A stretch of DNA of 64,000 bases from Alphaproteobacteria bacterium (GTDB lineage: Bacteria > Pseudomonadota > Alphaproteobacteria > Micropepsales > Micropepsaceae): the NCBI GenBank assembly GCA_003139615.1, contig PLJH01000027.1, positions 64,267-128,266 on the forward strand, read 5' to 3'. Under the pieces are notes generated by a model, which made no database searches, was not told the DNA's origin, and was given only the letters and a program-made list of their open reading frames with translations. A program made the translations under genes and the position numbers. Of the stretch, positions 52,230 to 61,811 are shown piece after piece. Positions within the stretch are counted from its first letter, which is position 1; each line of letters opens with the position of its first letter.

Positions 52230-52499
52230 ATGCCGGGTGAAGGTCCAAACGCCGATTTCGCACGCGATATTCTACTTCACGAATATGAGCGGATGTGTAC
52301 GGAGATACGTGCACTCGAAGGAAACAACGAGAAGGCAATAGCCTTTGGCCTGTCAATCATCACCGCTGCTCTTACGGTTGGCATTGCGCAGCACGTCCAT
52401 CAGATATTCTTTGTAGTTCCGATCGCCATCGTAGGCGTCTTTTTCTATCCCAAACCCCGATTTGTAGATAGCCACCGTGTCGCTGCCAATATCCACTGA
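52230..52499 (+). CDS. Small two-TM membrane protein
   Basis: LLHEYERMCTEIRALEGNNEKAIAFGLSIITAALTVGIAQHVHQIFFVVPIAIVGVFFY. Confidence 0.5.
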   Translation: MPGEGPNADFARDILLHEYERMCTEIRALEGNNEKAIAFGLSIITAALTVGIAQHVHQIFFVVPIAIVGVFFYPKPRFVDSHRVAANIH

Positions 52500-52631
52500 A
52501 ATTGACTGAAGGCCCACGCTTCATCGCAAGTGCTGCGACAGCGCGGGTCTGCGCGCCATCGTCGATGCGACGGTTGTCTTCTCTCAAAGCCGCTTATACC
52601 ATGGGCGGTATGTGGCGATGGTCGGCTCTGG

Positions 52632-53213
52632 TTAGGGCTCGCTGACGCCGGACGCCGCCATTGGAATCCAAACCATGATGCGGGCCGATGGATCTTTACA
52701 CCGAAGAAACATGACGCTTCGAAAGGTTCCTTCGAGAAGAAGTGGCCCGCGATGCTCCAAGTCGATGAAATCGGGCAGCACGATGATGGGTTCTATCTGC
52801 TGAATCTCTTGGTTCGAAGGAATCTCCTTCGCGGCAGCGCGAGGGTGCGAACGTTCGAACGGACCTCGCATTGAAACAAGATCAGCAAGGGGTATCCATT
52901 GGAGTCCTGGAACACAGATGGTCGCCAGAAGTTGTTCTCGTGTCCATGCAACGCAGATAAAACTCTCATGGGGGGCCAGTGCAGGCACAAGCCCGCATCG
53001 CCCTTTGTGCCTGTTGAGCGCTTCTATCAACTCGTTGCGATCGTTTTCCGACAGCTCGCCGAACGGCACGTTCCCCCGAGCCCGAGCAAAGAGACCGTCT
53101 GACACGAGGCCCGTGTAACTGTTGGCAAAACGGCTTGATGTAAGCTCCGCGTAGGCCCATCTCGCTTTGAGGGTGTCACGAGAGATTTTCTGACCGAGCT
53201 CTATTCGATTCAT
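52632..53213 (-). CDS. Hypothetical protein
   Basis: 193 aa ORF, no recognised motif. Confidence 0.45.
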   Translation of the reverse strand: MNRIELGQKISRDTLKARWAYAELTSSRFANSYTGLVSDGLFARARGNVPFGELSENDRNELIEALNRHKGRCGLVPALAPHESFICVAWTREQLLATICVPGLQWIPLADLVSMRGPFERSHPRAAAKEIPSNQEIQQIEPIIVLPDFIDLEHRGPLLLEGTFRSVMFLRCKDPSARIMVWIPMAASGVSEP

Positions 53214-53408
53214 AACCTACTCTACCAAGCCATTCCTAAGCTCTCCAGAGGTTCAGTGACGTAAGGACTTCGGGGACGTTGCAGACGACATATCTGAGCA
53301 TCGGCGACCCGGTGGTACGGCGCGGCTTTGCTTGACTGAAGTCGCGCCTAACCGAGCCGCCGTTGCTGATCGGGAGACGCCGGGACGATGGGGACGTTAT
53401 AACGTGTA

Positions 53409-54968
53409 CTAAGTTCTCCCATTCTCTGCTATATTCCTCAGTATGTTGAGTATGCTCCTTATTCGAACATTATCTCGATGACGAGCACATTCCTGGTCAG
53501 GTTCGAACTTTGTTCGAAGGTTGTCTCGACTAGGAGCACATTCCTCTAAATTTTCTAATTCCAATATCTCTCGATAAGGAGTCCGCAGCGTAAACGTTGA
53601 AGTTTCTCCGTGTACGGAGAAGTTCGAACATATGATATCGAGCAATTCGCGCTTTTCGTCATCAAGCAGCAATTCGTAGCGCAGAAGCTCACGATTGTTG
53701 CGTTCGAACTCTTCAAACAGTTCTTGGAGAGGCGACAGCCTGTCGGTGCGTGCCAGTTCTGCCAGGATGCCTTGGCGCTCCATGAGCAGCTTCTCCTTGC
53801 GCGCATTGAATGTGGCGCTATCGATGGTTTCGTCGACCAATAGGTCGGTGAGGCGCGTGAGGCGGTCGTCGAGATGGTGGAGTCGAAGGGTGAGGGCCGC
53901 TTTTAGGCGCTCCGTATTGCCTTCAAGGTCGGTACATTCATCCCGTACAACGTCCCTTAAGTCCTCAAGTCCCTGTTCGTCGATGCGTATGCGCTCAATG
54001 TGATCCAGTGCGACGCCTTCGAGCGCGTCGCTCTTCCACGAGACGCCTTGGCAATGCTCGCCATGGCAGCGGTAGTAGAGGCGGGACTTTTGGATTTCGC
54101 CGGTGAGATGGCGGCGCTCGCAATTATCGCATTTCACCATCTGGCGCAGCAGGTATCGATGCTTTTTCGCTTTGGGCACCGTCTTGCCGCGCAGGGTGGC
54201 TTGCACTCGATCAAACAGGGCTTTGGATATGAGCGGCTCATGCACGCCGGGGAACGTCTCGCCGGTCGTGCTGATGCGGATCACGCCCATATAGAAGGGA
54301 TTGTTGAGGACGGCAGTGAGTGTGTTGTCATAGAGGGGCTTGCCGGCGGCAGTGCGCAATCCCTTCTGCCACATCTCATGCCGCAATTCTTCGAAACCGA
54401 CGGTGCTCGTGGCATATCGTTCGAACAGATGGCGGATGAGCGGCCCTTTGACCGGGTCAATGACTTTCAGCTTGCCCTTGCCGCAGTTGAGATAGCCGAT
54501 TGGAGCCGCCCACGGATACAGGCCCTGCTTCAAGCGGCCATACATACCCTTCTTCACTTCCTCGCGTAGGTTGCGGATGTAGTCGGCAGCGACGACAGCC
54601 TGGATGTCAGCGGAGAGACGGCCGCCCCGCGAGAGTAGGTCGAAATTATCGCTCACGAAGCGAACATCGATGCCGCGGTCTATGAGGTCGCCGAGATCAG
54701 CCCAATCCCGAAGATTACGCGCGCTGCGGTCGATCTTGTGGATGATAAGGCCGTCAGCTTTTCCTGATCTGAGTTTCGAAAGCATCTCGGAAAACTGCCG
54801 ACGCCCTTGTTTCGCGGCCGTCTCCACCTCTTCGAACCAACCGGTGATCGTGAGTGCGTTGCGAGCGGCATACGCTTCGATGGCGCTCTTCTGTTCCTGA
54901 AGGGATGATCCGCGCTCGCCCTGCTTTACGGTTGAAACGCGGATGTATGCGAAATATGACTTGGTCAT
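53409..54968 (-). CDS. Second serine recombinase (resolvase N-terminus plus Zn-ribbon and C-terminal domain)
   Basis: YFAYIRVSTVKQGERGSSLQEQKSAIEAYAARN; IHKIDRSARNLRDWADL; CDNCERRHLTGEIQKSRLYYRCHGEHCQG. Confidence 0.92.
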   Translation of the reverse strand: MTKSYFAYIRVSTVKQGERGSSLQEQKSAIEAYAARNALTITGWFEEVETAAKQGRRQFSEMLSKLRSGKADGLIIHKIDRSARNLRDWADLGDLIDRGIDVRFVSDNFDLLSRGGRLSADIQAVVAADYIRNLREEVKKGMYGRLKQGLYPWAAPIGYLNCGKGKLKVIDPVKGPLIRHLFERYATSTVGFEELRHEMWQKGLRTAAGKPLYDNTLTAVLNNPFYMGVIRISTTGETFPGVHEPLISKALFDRVQATLRGKTVPKAKKHRYLLRQMVKCDNCERRHLTGEIQKSRLYYRCHGEHCQGVSWKSDALEGVALDHIERIRIDEQGLEDLRDVVRDECTDLEGNTERLKAALTLRLHHLDDRLTRLTDLLVDETIDSATFNARKEKLLMERQGILAELARTDRLSPLQELFEEFERNNRELLRYELLLDDEKRELLDIICSNFSVHGETSTFTLRTPYREILELENLEECAPSRDNLRTKFEPDQECARHRDNVRIRSILNILRNIAENGRT

Positions 54969-55177
54969 GGAGTTGTGGCGGGTAGCTCCGATTTTAGCCC
55001 GGAATCTGTAACAGCGCGAATCGCAGTATGTGAATTGTCAACCGCGAGCCTTTCATGGACGCGCAGAAGCAGTCGCGCGAGGCGTTTGAGACTTTCGCGT
55101 GCGAGCTCACGCTCCTCGTGCGAGGCATTCGGCATGTACTTATTGAGGATGATGTCGCCGGGACGATGCGTACGCAT
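54965..55177 (-). CDS. Small protein translationally coupled to the second recombinase
   Basis: ATGA overlap; MRTHRPGDIILNKYMPNASHEERELARESLKRLARLLLRVHERLA. Confidence 0.7.
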   Translation of the reverse strand: MRTHRPGDIILNKYMPNASHEERELARESLKRLARLLLRVHERLAVDNSHTAIRAVTDSGLKSELPATTP

Positions 55178-55326
55178 CGTTTAAGTCTCCAGAAATTGTA
55201 AGAGGCTGGTAGGCGTCACTTCGGGTCGGTACGTCTCGTTAGACCGCCTTGCGATGGTACAGATTGATGTTCAAATCAAATGACGCAATGACCGGACTGA
55301 GCTCCGCGCTGTGAATCAGCATCAAA

Positions 55327-56673
55327 GTGACCGCGTCATCGCCCCCAACGTCCCGACCTCCAGGCGCTACCGCTGTCCGCTATTGCCTTCTATTCGAGGA
55401 GGCATCGGCGTCCGAAGATTTGCCGATGATGCCGCAGGAAATTTCCTATTTCGCCCGAACCAACTTCCGCAACAGCGGTAAGCTCGTCGGCATCAAGCAG
55501 TCCGACCGCCTGTCGCATGTCTACGTCATCGGCAAGACAGGCGTCGGAAAGTCCACGCTCCTTGAAACTCTCGCCCTGCAAGACCTGAGCGCGGGTCGCG
55601 GATTCGCGTTCATAGACCCCCATGGAGATGCGGTCGAACGCGTCTTTGCGGCCGTTCCGGCTGAAGAGAAGGAACCGGTAAGCTATCTGAATGCGCCAGA
55701 TGGCGCCCAACCATTCGGATACAATCCTCTCCGGCGCGTGCGCGACGACAAGATACCGCTTGCCGTATCGGGTCTCATAGAAACGCTCAAGAAGCTCTGG
55801 CCCGATGCTTGGGGCGTGCGTATGGAGCATGTCCTCCGTAACTCACTGTACGCGCTCCTAGAGCGGGACGACGCTACGCTTCCCTCGATCCTTCGGCTCT
55901 ACGCCGACGAGAAATGGCGGAAGGATGTTACCAGAGGCATTCGCAACGAAACCGTCCGCCGCTTTTGGCGGCACGAATTCGAGCAGTACCACTTCCGCCA
56001 GAAAGCGGATGCCGTCGCGCCTATCCAGAACAAGCTCGGTGCGCTTCTGTCCGACCCGACGCTGTTTCGCATCCTAGTTGAGCCAAAACGCCCTATTCGC
56101 TTTCGGTCGCTCATGGACGAGGGGAGGGTGCTGCTCGTCAACCTGTCCAAGGGCCAGCTCGGCGAAGACAGCTCAGCGCTCCTCGGTGGCTTCATCGCCT
56201 CGACCATCGGTTTGGCCGCGTTCAGTCGCGCCGATAGCCAATCCAATACCCGCCGCCCCTTCTTCCTGTACATGGACGAATTCCAGTCCTTCACGACCCT
56301 CATGCTCGCCAACATGATGAGTGAGCTTAGGAAGTACGGCATCGGCCTTACGCTCGCGCATCAATACTTCCACCAGCTCGATCCGGACATCCGGCACGCG
56401 GTGCTGGGGAATGCGGGAACGATGATTTCATTTCGAGTGGGACCGGAGGATGCGTCGCTATTGGCGAAGGAGTTTCAGCCGACGTTTGAAGTTGAAGACC
56501 TGCTCAGTCTCCCGAACCACGATATCTACCTCAAGTTGATGGTCGACGGGACGCCGAGCAAAGCGTTCAGCGCCGAGACGCTAACCTCAGCAGAAATCGA
56601 AAGGACTGTCCGCGCAGCAGCTCGACCTACTGCCAAGAAACTATGTCGTTACGCTCACTCAGAATGGTTCTGA
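55327..56673 (+). CDS. VirD4/TraG/HerA-like ATPase 1
   Basis: VIGKTGVGKSTLLE; FAFIDPHGDAVE; FFLYMDEFQSF; GIGLTLAHQYFHQLD. Confidence 0.85.
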   Translation: MTASSPPTSRPPGATAVRYCLLFEEASASEDLPMMPQEISYFARTNFRNSGKLVGIKQSDRLSHVYVIGKTGVGKSTLLETLALQDLSAGRGFAFIDPHGDAVERVFAAVPAEEKEPVSYLNAPDGAQPFGYNPLRRVRDDKIPLAVSGLIETLKKLWPDAWGVRMEHVLRNSLYALLERDDATLPSILRLYADEKWRKDVTRGIRNETVRRFWRHEFEQYHFRQKADAVAPIQNKLGALLSDPTLFRILVEPKRPIRFRSLMDEGRVLLVNLSKGQLGEDSSALLGGFIASTIGLAAFSRADSQSNTRRPFFLYMDEFQSFTTLMLANMMSELRKYGIGLTLAHQYFHQLDPDIRHAVLGNAGTMISFRVGPEDASLLAKEFQPTFEVEDLLSLPNHDIYLKLMVDGTPSKAFSAETLTSAEIERTVRAAARPTAKKLCRYAHSEWF

Positions 56674-56780
56674 ATGGATGATGCTCCCGCGTGCGCCCGG
56701 ACTTGGGGATGTTCTCCCCATATCCTGCTTATCTCCCGTTTCGACCAAGCGTTGCCGCAACAATACCTGGGCGCAGAGTG

Positions 56781-57614
56781 CTACGAATGATTGAACCAAA
56801 CCGCTCCCCATGTCGTAAAGACTGTCTCAAACAATCCCATTATCAAGCCTACTATAAACCCGCGTCGTATTCCGATCACGATGGGTTGCCGTTTGTCTTC
56901 GGTGGAGTAACGGCCCGATGGGATGCGCCGCGTAATAAGTCTGCTCACATAGGCTTCAACACCGCCCTTCGTCATGCCCACGATGCCGAAAAGCAAAACG
57001 TGCAGGACGACGCCGACGACAACGGCGATGATGATAACCATGGCCAGCACAACGAAAAACAGAAATAGAGTGCCCCAAAACCCCAAACCACCGCTTCCGC
57101 CGAAACCGCCTGCGCCGCCACCGATAAATGCAACAAGTGGCATATTCGGATCAATCATAAGCGTTTGAGCCGACGACGCGACATCGGGCGGAAGGCTGAG
57201 GATGCCCGCTTCTCCGACGATCATTCCCACAATGAGCCCAATGAGTGCCCCGATCAGAGATTGTCCCCAAAACGCTGCACTGAAATTTGAGTGTTCCAAA
57301 TTCGAGTCAAACAGTCCGGACAGGAACGAGTTACGCACCTCGCCGGCTTGTCCTCGCCACGCCGCCACGAGACCAATCACAAGTCCCGCAAAGAGACCAA
57401 AGAAAGCGCCTTCGGCGATATTCGCGGCAAGTCCGGCGACACCCGACACGCCAGCCGCTGACACGGCAATTGAGAAGGCAGCAAAGAGCAATTGCGCGAT
57501 GCAAACCAAAGCCCAAATACCGAGTGCCGCGACGCCGAGCCCAAGAATGCCCACAATAGGATTGCCGTCAGATGTACCATTGGGACCTGAAATTCTTGGT
57601 CCTTGAATATTCAT
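56781..57614 (-). CDS. Gly/Ala-rich multi-TM membrane protein
   Basis: Multiple hydrophobic segments; 277 aa. Confidence 0.55.
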   Translation of the reverse strand: MNIQGPRISGPNGTSDGNPIVGILGLGVAALGIWALVCIAQLLFAAFSIAVSAAGVSGVAGLAANIAEGAFFGLFAGLVIGLVAAWRGQAGEVRNSFLSGLFDSNLEHSNFSAAFWGQSLIGALIGLIVGMIVGEAGILSLPPDVASSAQTLMIDPNMPLVAFIGGGAGGFGGSGGLGFWGTLFLFFVVLAMVIIIAVVVGVVLHVLLFGIVGMTKGGVEAYVSRLITRRIPSGRYSTEDKRQPIVIGIRRGFIVGLIMGLFETVFTTWGAVWFNHS

Positions 57615-57758
57615 AGCAGCCCCCTAAACTAAGTTCACTGGTGGACAGAAATAACAGTTCTACTTTTTCCTTGCAATTATTCCAGCGACTCAGGTTATCT
57701 CTTTCCCAAGTGTCGCCCATGCGTCCGATGGGTTTGATAGGGCTGCGGGGAATTCTCC

Positions 57759-58148
57759 ATGAAATTGGTGCTTCGGCGCGAACAGCGCCCGAATTTGCTT
57801 GGCCAGATCGTATTCAGTCTCGATGTTCGGGGCGATCTCTCAGGAGATGAACAAGACGCGATCAGGACGTATTCGCTCGGCGATAGACTGCTCTATGAGA
57901 AGTACACCCTTATCGCAAAGGGCTGGGGCGTCATCGGTTGGATTACCGCCGTCCTCGTTCGCGTTGCGCATTATGCGGTCAATACGACGATCAAGGGGCG
58001 AGACCTGATTGAGGGGAAGCGGGTCCAGTGCAGCAGCATTGCCGAAATGGTCGTTGTCGAGACGATCATTAAGGAAGAAGCGGCGACGTTCGGGATGCTC
58101 CTCAAAGCAGCCATGACGTTTCGCGGCGAAGAAGCGATCCCGATCTAG
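57759..58148 (+). CDS. Hypothetical protein coupled to ATPase 2
   Basis: Ends 3 bp before the GTG start of the next ORF. Confidence 0.5.
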   Translation: MKLVLRREQRPNLLGQIVFSLDVRGDLSGDEQDAIRTYSLGDRLLYEKYTLIAKGWGVIGWITAVLVRVAHYAVNTTIKGRDLIEGKRVQCSSIAEMVVVETIIKEEAATFGMLLKAAMTFRGEEAIPI

Positions 58149-58151
58149 TCG

Positions 58152-60899
58152 GTGTTCAAGACCACGAACTTCGGCCAATTTCTGCTTGGCGGCACCAAGC
58201 AGCGCGAGCTACGCGAAACCGAGGCCGCCTGGGACGAGACCCAATCGCTCTGGCGCCGGTCGCCGGCTGCCGAAGGCATCCCGGAATTGGCCGTTGCCCT
58301 AACTGCCGATCTTCGTGAACGGATTGATCGGGTTCCCGCGTTCCCCCTGCAACTATCGATCGCGTACGCTCTCGAACAATTGCTAGAGGCGGAAAGCATC
58401 TGCCCCATCGAGCCCATATGGCGCGCGATCGAATACGACATCAACGCGGCTATGGAATTCCGCGAGATGCTTGTGCGCCGAAGGCGCTGGTCCGTCGATT
58501 TCGACCGACTGTTCGATACCTTCCGCTCGGCGGCTTTCGCGAGCCTCGTTCCTGTCATCGACGCGTTACCCGAGTGCTGCTTCGGGGAGTGGGAGGGCGA
58601 GCGGCCAGACACCTTCGAGGTTACGCTTGTCGATCTTCTTGACGATCCCGCTCGCACCGTCGAACGACTATTCATGCTGCCCTATGACGACGATGCGTTT
58701 CGCTACGAGGTGTTCGCGCGCCTGCGAGAAGTGTGCGCGACCAACCTCCTGATCGCGTCCGGATTTCGGGGAGACGACGATCCGCGCCGGCACGAGGGTA
58801 AACTCGTTCTCCCGAGCGCGCATAAGGCCACGACTGGCAGCGAACTGGCCGAGCTGTATCTGCGTGGTTCGCCCCTCAAGTCGCTGCTCGATATTCCTGT
58901 GCCGTTCCATATCCCCGCCGAGGCGCGGTTCGAGCATTGCCACATCGTGGGCGGTACGGGGCATGGCAAGACACAGCTCATGCAGAAGTTGATCCATGCC
59001 GATCTTCTGGCGAGCCGAGAGGACGGGCGGTCGGTTATCGTCATCGACAGCCAGGGCGATCTCATCAACAAGCTCGTCCGGCTGGAGCTGTTCGCTCCCG
59101 GCGCCAAAGACAGCCTCGCGGATAGGCTCATTCTCATCGATCCGGCGGATGTGGAGTTTCCTGCCGCTCTCAATCTCTTCGACGCGCATCTGGACCGCGT
59201 CCGCTCCTATTCTGCCGCGGACAAGGAACGGGTGCTGAATGGCGTTATCGAACTCTATGAGCTGTTCTTTGGCGCGTTCCTCGGGGCCGAACTGACGCAG
59301 AAGCAGGGCGTAATCTTCAAGTACCTCGCCCGCCTCATGCTCGCCATTCCCGGCGCCACGATACACACGCTCATGCGGATCATGGAGGACGGAAAACCAT
59401 TCAAGCCGTACATGGATCAACTCGACGGCTCGGCCCGCTACTTCTTCGAGACCGAGTTTTTTCATCCATCGTTCGCCGCGACTAAGAAGCAGGTGTTGCG
59501 GCGTCTGTGGGGAGTACTAGCAACGCCTGCCTTCGAGCGCATGTTCACGCAGAAAGAGAACAAGCTCGACATCTTCGAGGCGATGAACGAGGGCAAGATC
59601 ATCCTCGTATCGACAGCCAAGGACTTGCTAAAACGCGAAGGCTCCCAACTACTCGGCCGCTTCTTCATCGCGATGATCTCCCAAGCTGCACTTGAGCGTT
59701 CAACTCTTCCCGACCGGCTACGCAGACCGTGTTTCGTGTATGTGGACGAGGCGCAGGAGTATTTTGACGACTCGGTCGAGACGATCCTGAACCAGGCGCG
59801 CAAGTATCGCGTCGGGCTTACACTCGCGCATCAAACGCTCGATCAGCTATCCCCTCGCCTCCGATCTGCGATTCTCTCGAACACGTCGATGAAGTGTGCA
59901 GGCGGCGTCTCGGCCAAGGATGCCCGAGCGCTTGCGGACGAACTTCGGACAACATCCGATTTCGTAGAGGGTATGAAGCGCAAAGGGCCGCGAAGCGAGT
60001 TCGCGGTGTGGGTGAAGCAGCTCACGGGCCACGCGATACGGCTTTCGGTCCCGCTCGGCTTCTTGGAGAAGCAGCCGACGCTTGACGACGAAGACTATGT
60101 TGCGCTCGTGGCACTCAATCGCTGCCGGTATTGCGGGACACTCGCCGATATTCCAGAGCATGCCGCGCCTGATGGGCCGCCCGATGCACCAACACCAGAG
60201 GCACCCCCGAGTCCCCCAACGCCCAGCGCAACGAGTGCCGAACCGCCCGCAGCATCCGAAGCTCCGGGCACGCCTGTCCGGCCCGGCCAGCCCGCCGATC
60301 TCAGAAAGCCAGTACACCCAACCGCACAGACGGATGCACCACATTTCGCGAGGCCTCCAGTCGAGGAAAGAGAGCTAGGCAAGGGCGGCAAGCAACATCG
60401 CTATTTGCAATCGCTCATCAAGGAGCTTGCGGATCAGCAGGGCCTCAAAGCGACCATCGAGGCACCGCTTGCCAACGGTAACGGGCAAGTGGACGTGCTC
60501 ATCGAGCGCGACGGCGTGCTAGCCGCAATTGAAGTGTCCGTTACTACCCCCGTCGAACATGAACGGGAAAACCTGCGGAAATGCCTCGCGTGCGCATATC
60601 CGCGGATCGCAGTCGTCCTTGCCAAGTCGAGAACCGTCCAATCCAACTACCGCGCTGCACTTAGAGAAGGATTGAACGAACCCGATCTCGCGCGCGTGTC
60701 GTTCCTAACTCCCGAAGAACTCCCGAGCTTCATAGCATCGCTCGCGCCTCCTCCCGAACCCACGGAACGGATTGTCCGCGGATACAAAGTGAAAGCCTCG
60801 CGCGTACCAACTTCACCAGAAGATGCCAAAAGCCGACAAGACACGGTCGCTCGGCTGATTGCCAAATCGCTCATCAGCCAAAAGGACAAGGATCGCTGA
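58152..60899 (+). CDS. VirD4/HerA-like ATPase 2 with C-terminal nuclease-fold-like domain
   Basis: IVGGTGHGKTQLMQ; VIVIDSQGDLI; CFVYVDEAQEYF; VGLTLAHQTLDQLS; C-terminal NGQVDVLIERDGVLAAIEVS. Confidence 0.85.
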   Translation: MFKTTNFGQFLLGGTKQRELRETEAAWDETQSLWRRSPAAEGIPELAVALTADLRERIDRVPAFPLQLSIAYALEQLLEAESICPIEPIWRAIEYDINAAMEFREMLVRRRRWSVDFDRLFDTFRSAAFASLVPVIDALPECCFGEWEGERPDTFEVTLVDLLDDPARTVERLFMLPYDDDAFRYEVFARLREVCATNLLIASGFRGDDDPRRHEGKLVLPSAHKATTGSELAELYLRGSPLKSLLDIPVPFHIPAEARFEHCHIVGGTGHGKTQLMQKLIHADLLASREDGRSVIVIDSQGDLINKLVRLELFAPGAKDSLADRLILIDPADVEFPAALNLFDAHLDRVRSYSAADKERVLNGVIELYELFFGAFLGAELTQKQGVIFKYLARLMLAIPGATIHTLMRIMEDGKPFKPYMDQLDGSARYFFETEFFHPSFAATKKQVLRRLWGVLATPAFERMFTQKENKLDIFEAMNEGKIILVSTAKDLLKREGSQLLGRFFIAMISQAALERSTLPDRLRRPCFVYVDEAQEYFDDSVETILNQARKYRVGLTLAHQTLDQLSPRLRSAILSNTSMKCAGGVSAKDARALADELRTTSDFVEGMKRKGPRSEFAVWVKQLTGHAIRLSVPLGFLEKQPTLDDEDYVALVALNRCRYCGTLADIPEHAAPDGPPDAPTPEAPPSPPTPSATSAEPPAASEAPGTPVRPGQPADLRKPVHPTAQTDAPHFARPPVEERELGKGGKQHRYLQSLIKELADQQGLKATIEAPLANGNGQVDVLIERDGVLAAIEVSVTTPVEHERENLRKCLACAYPRIAVVLAKSRTVQSNYRAALREGLNEPDLARVSFLTPEELPSFIASLAPPPEPTERIVRGYKVKASRVPTSPEDAKSRQDTVARLIAKSLISQKDKDR

Positions 60900-60944
60900 G
60901 CCCTTTTCCTCGAAACGGCCGCCGGCCGCTGCTATAAGCGATCA

Positions 60945-61703
60945 ATGGATTTGGGGCAGCGACTTTTTGGCATGACTGCGGGTGCCCGTCGCTATTGGTA
61001 CGGCGATGGTGAACGAACGCCTTGGGTCAGGCGTGCGCTCGCAGTCGTCTTCGCGCTCCTCGTCCCTGCCCCGATCATTTTAATTCTCATATTCCGCTTC
61101 GTGCCGATACCCGGAACGCCGCAAATGCTGTTCTCACTCGTAACCGGACACGGCGCGCATTACGCGTGGCGCGGTAGCGACAGCATTTCACCGGCCCTCG
61201 GTAGGGCAGTTATCAGTTCGGAAGATCAGCGGTTCTGCTCCCATCATGGCTTCGATTGGAAGAACATCGATGAAGCCGTGCGCCAGCACGAGCGCCACCC
61301 GCGCAAGCAGCTGCGAGGGGCGAGCACGATCAGCCAGCAGACCGCACGAAGTTTGTTCCTGTTGCCGGTGCGAAGCTGGATACGAAAAGGTATGGAGGCC
61401 TATTTAACGGTCCTGCTCGAAGCCCTCTGGCCTAAGGAGCGTATTTTGACCGTCTACCTAAACGTCGTTGATTGGGGCAACGGTAACTTTGGAGCCGAGG
61501 CGGCAGCGCAGGCCTATTTCCATGAGCCCGCGGCGGCGATCTCGCGCACGCAGGCCGCTCGCCTTGCCGCCGTATTGCCCGACCCCAGCCGGTGGCAGGC
61601 GGCGCGCCCGGGGCCATACGTGGCCGCGCGAACACATGCCTTGGGCACGCAAATGCAAGACGTTGCCGCCGGTGGCTTGGATTGGTGTGTGAGGCGCAAG
61701 TAG
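60945..61703 (+). CDS. mtgA: Complete island-encoded monofunctional peptidoglycan glycosyltransferase
   Basis: Co-linear with the disrupted chromosomal copy: SEDQRFCSHHGFDW, GASTISQQTARSLFLLPVRSW, AYLNVVDWGNGNFGAEAAAQAYF. Confidence 0.95.
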   Translation: MDLGQRLFGMTAGARRYWYGDGERTPWVRRALAVVFALLVPAPIILILIFRFVPIPGTPQMLFSLVTGHGAHYAWRGSDSISPALGRAVISSEDQRFCSHHGFDWKNIDEAVRQHERHPRKQLRGASTISQQTARSLFLLPVRSWIRKGMEAYLTVLLEALWPKERILTVYLNVVDWGNGNFGAEAAAQAYFHEPAAAISRTQAARLAAVLPDPSRWQAARPGPYVAARTHALGTQMQDVAAGGLDWCVRRK

Positions 61704-61811
61704 GGCTGGCGGAGAATTTAAGCACCATTATGCAGTAGTCGCTTCGGTCCCGGTTTGGAGCGTGGCGGTCGTGATGCCAGTCTAGCTAGGTAGCGCCAAC
61801 CAGAGGCACCC

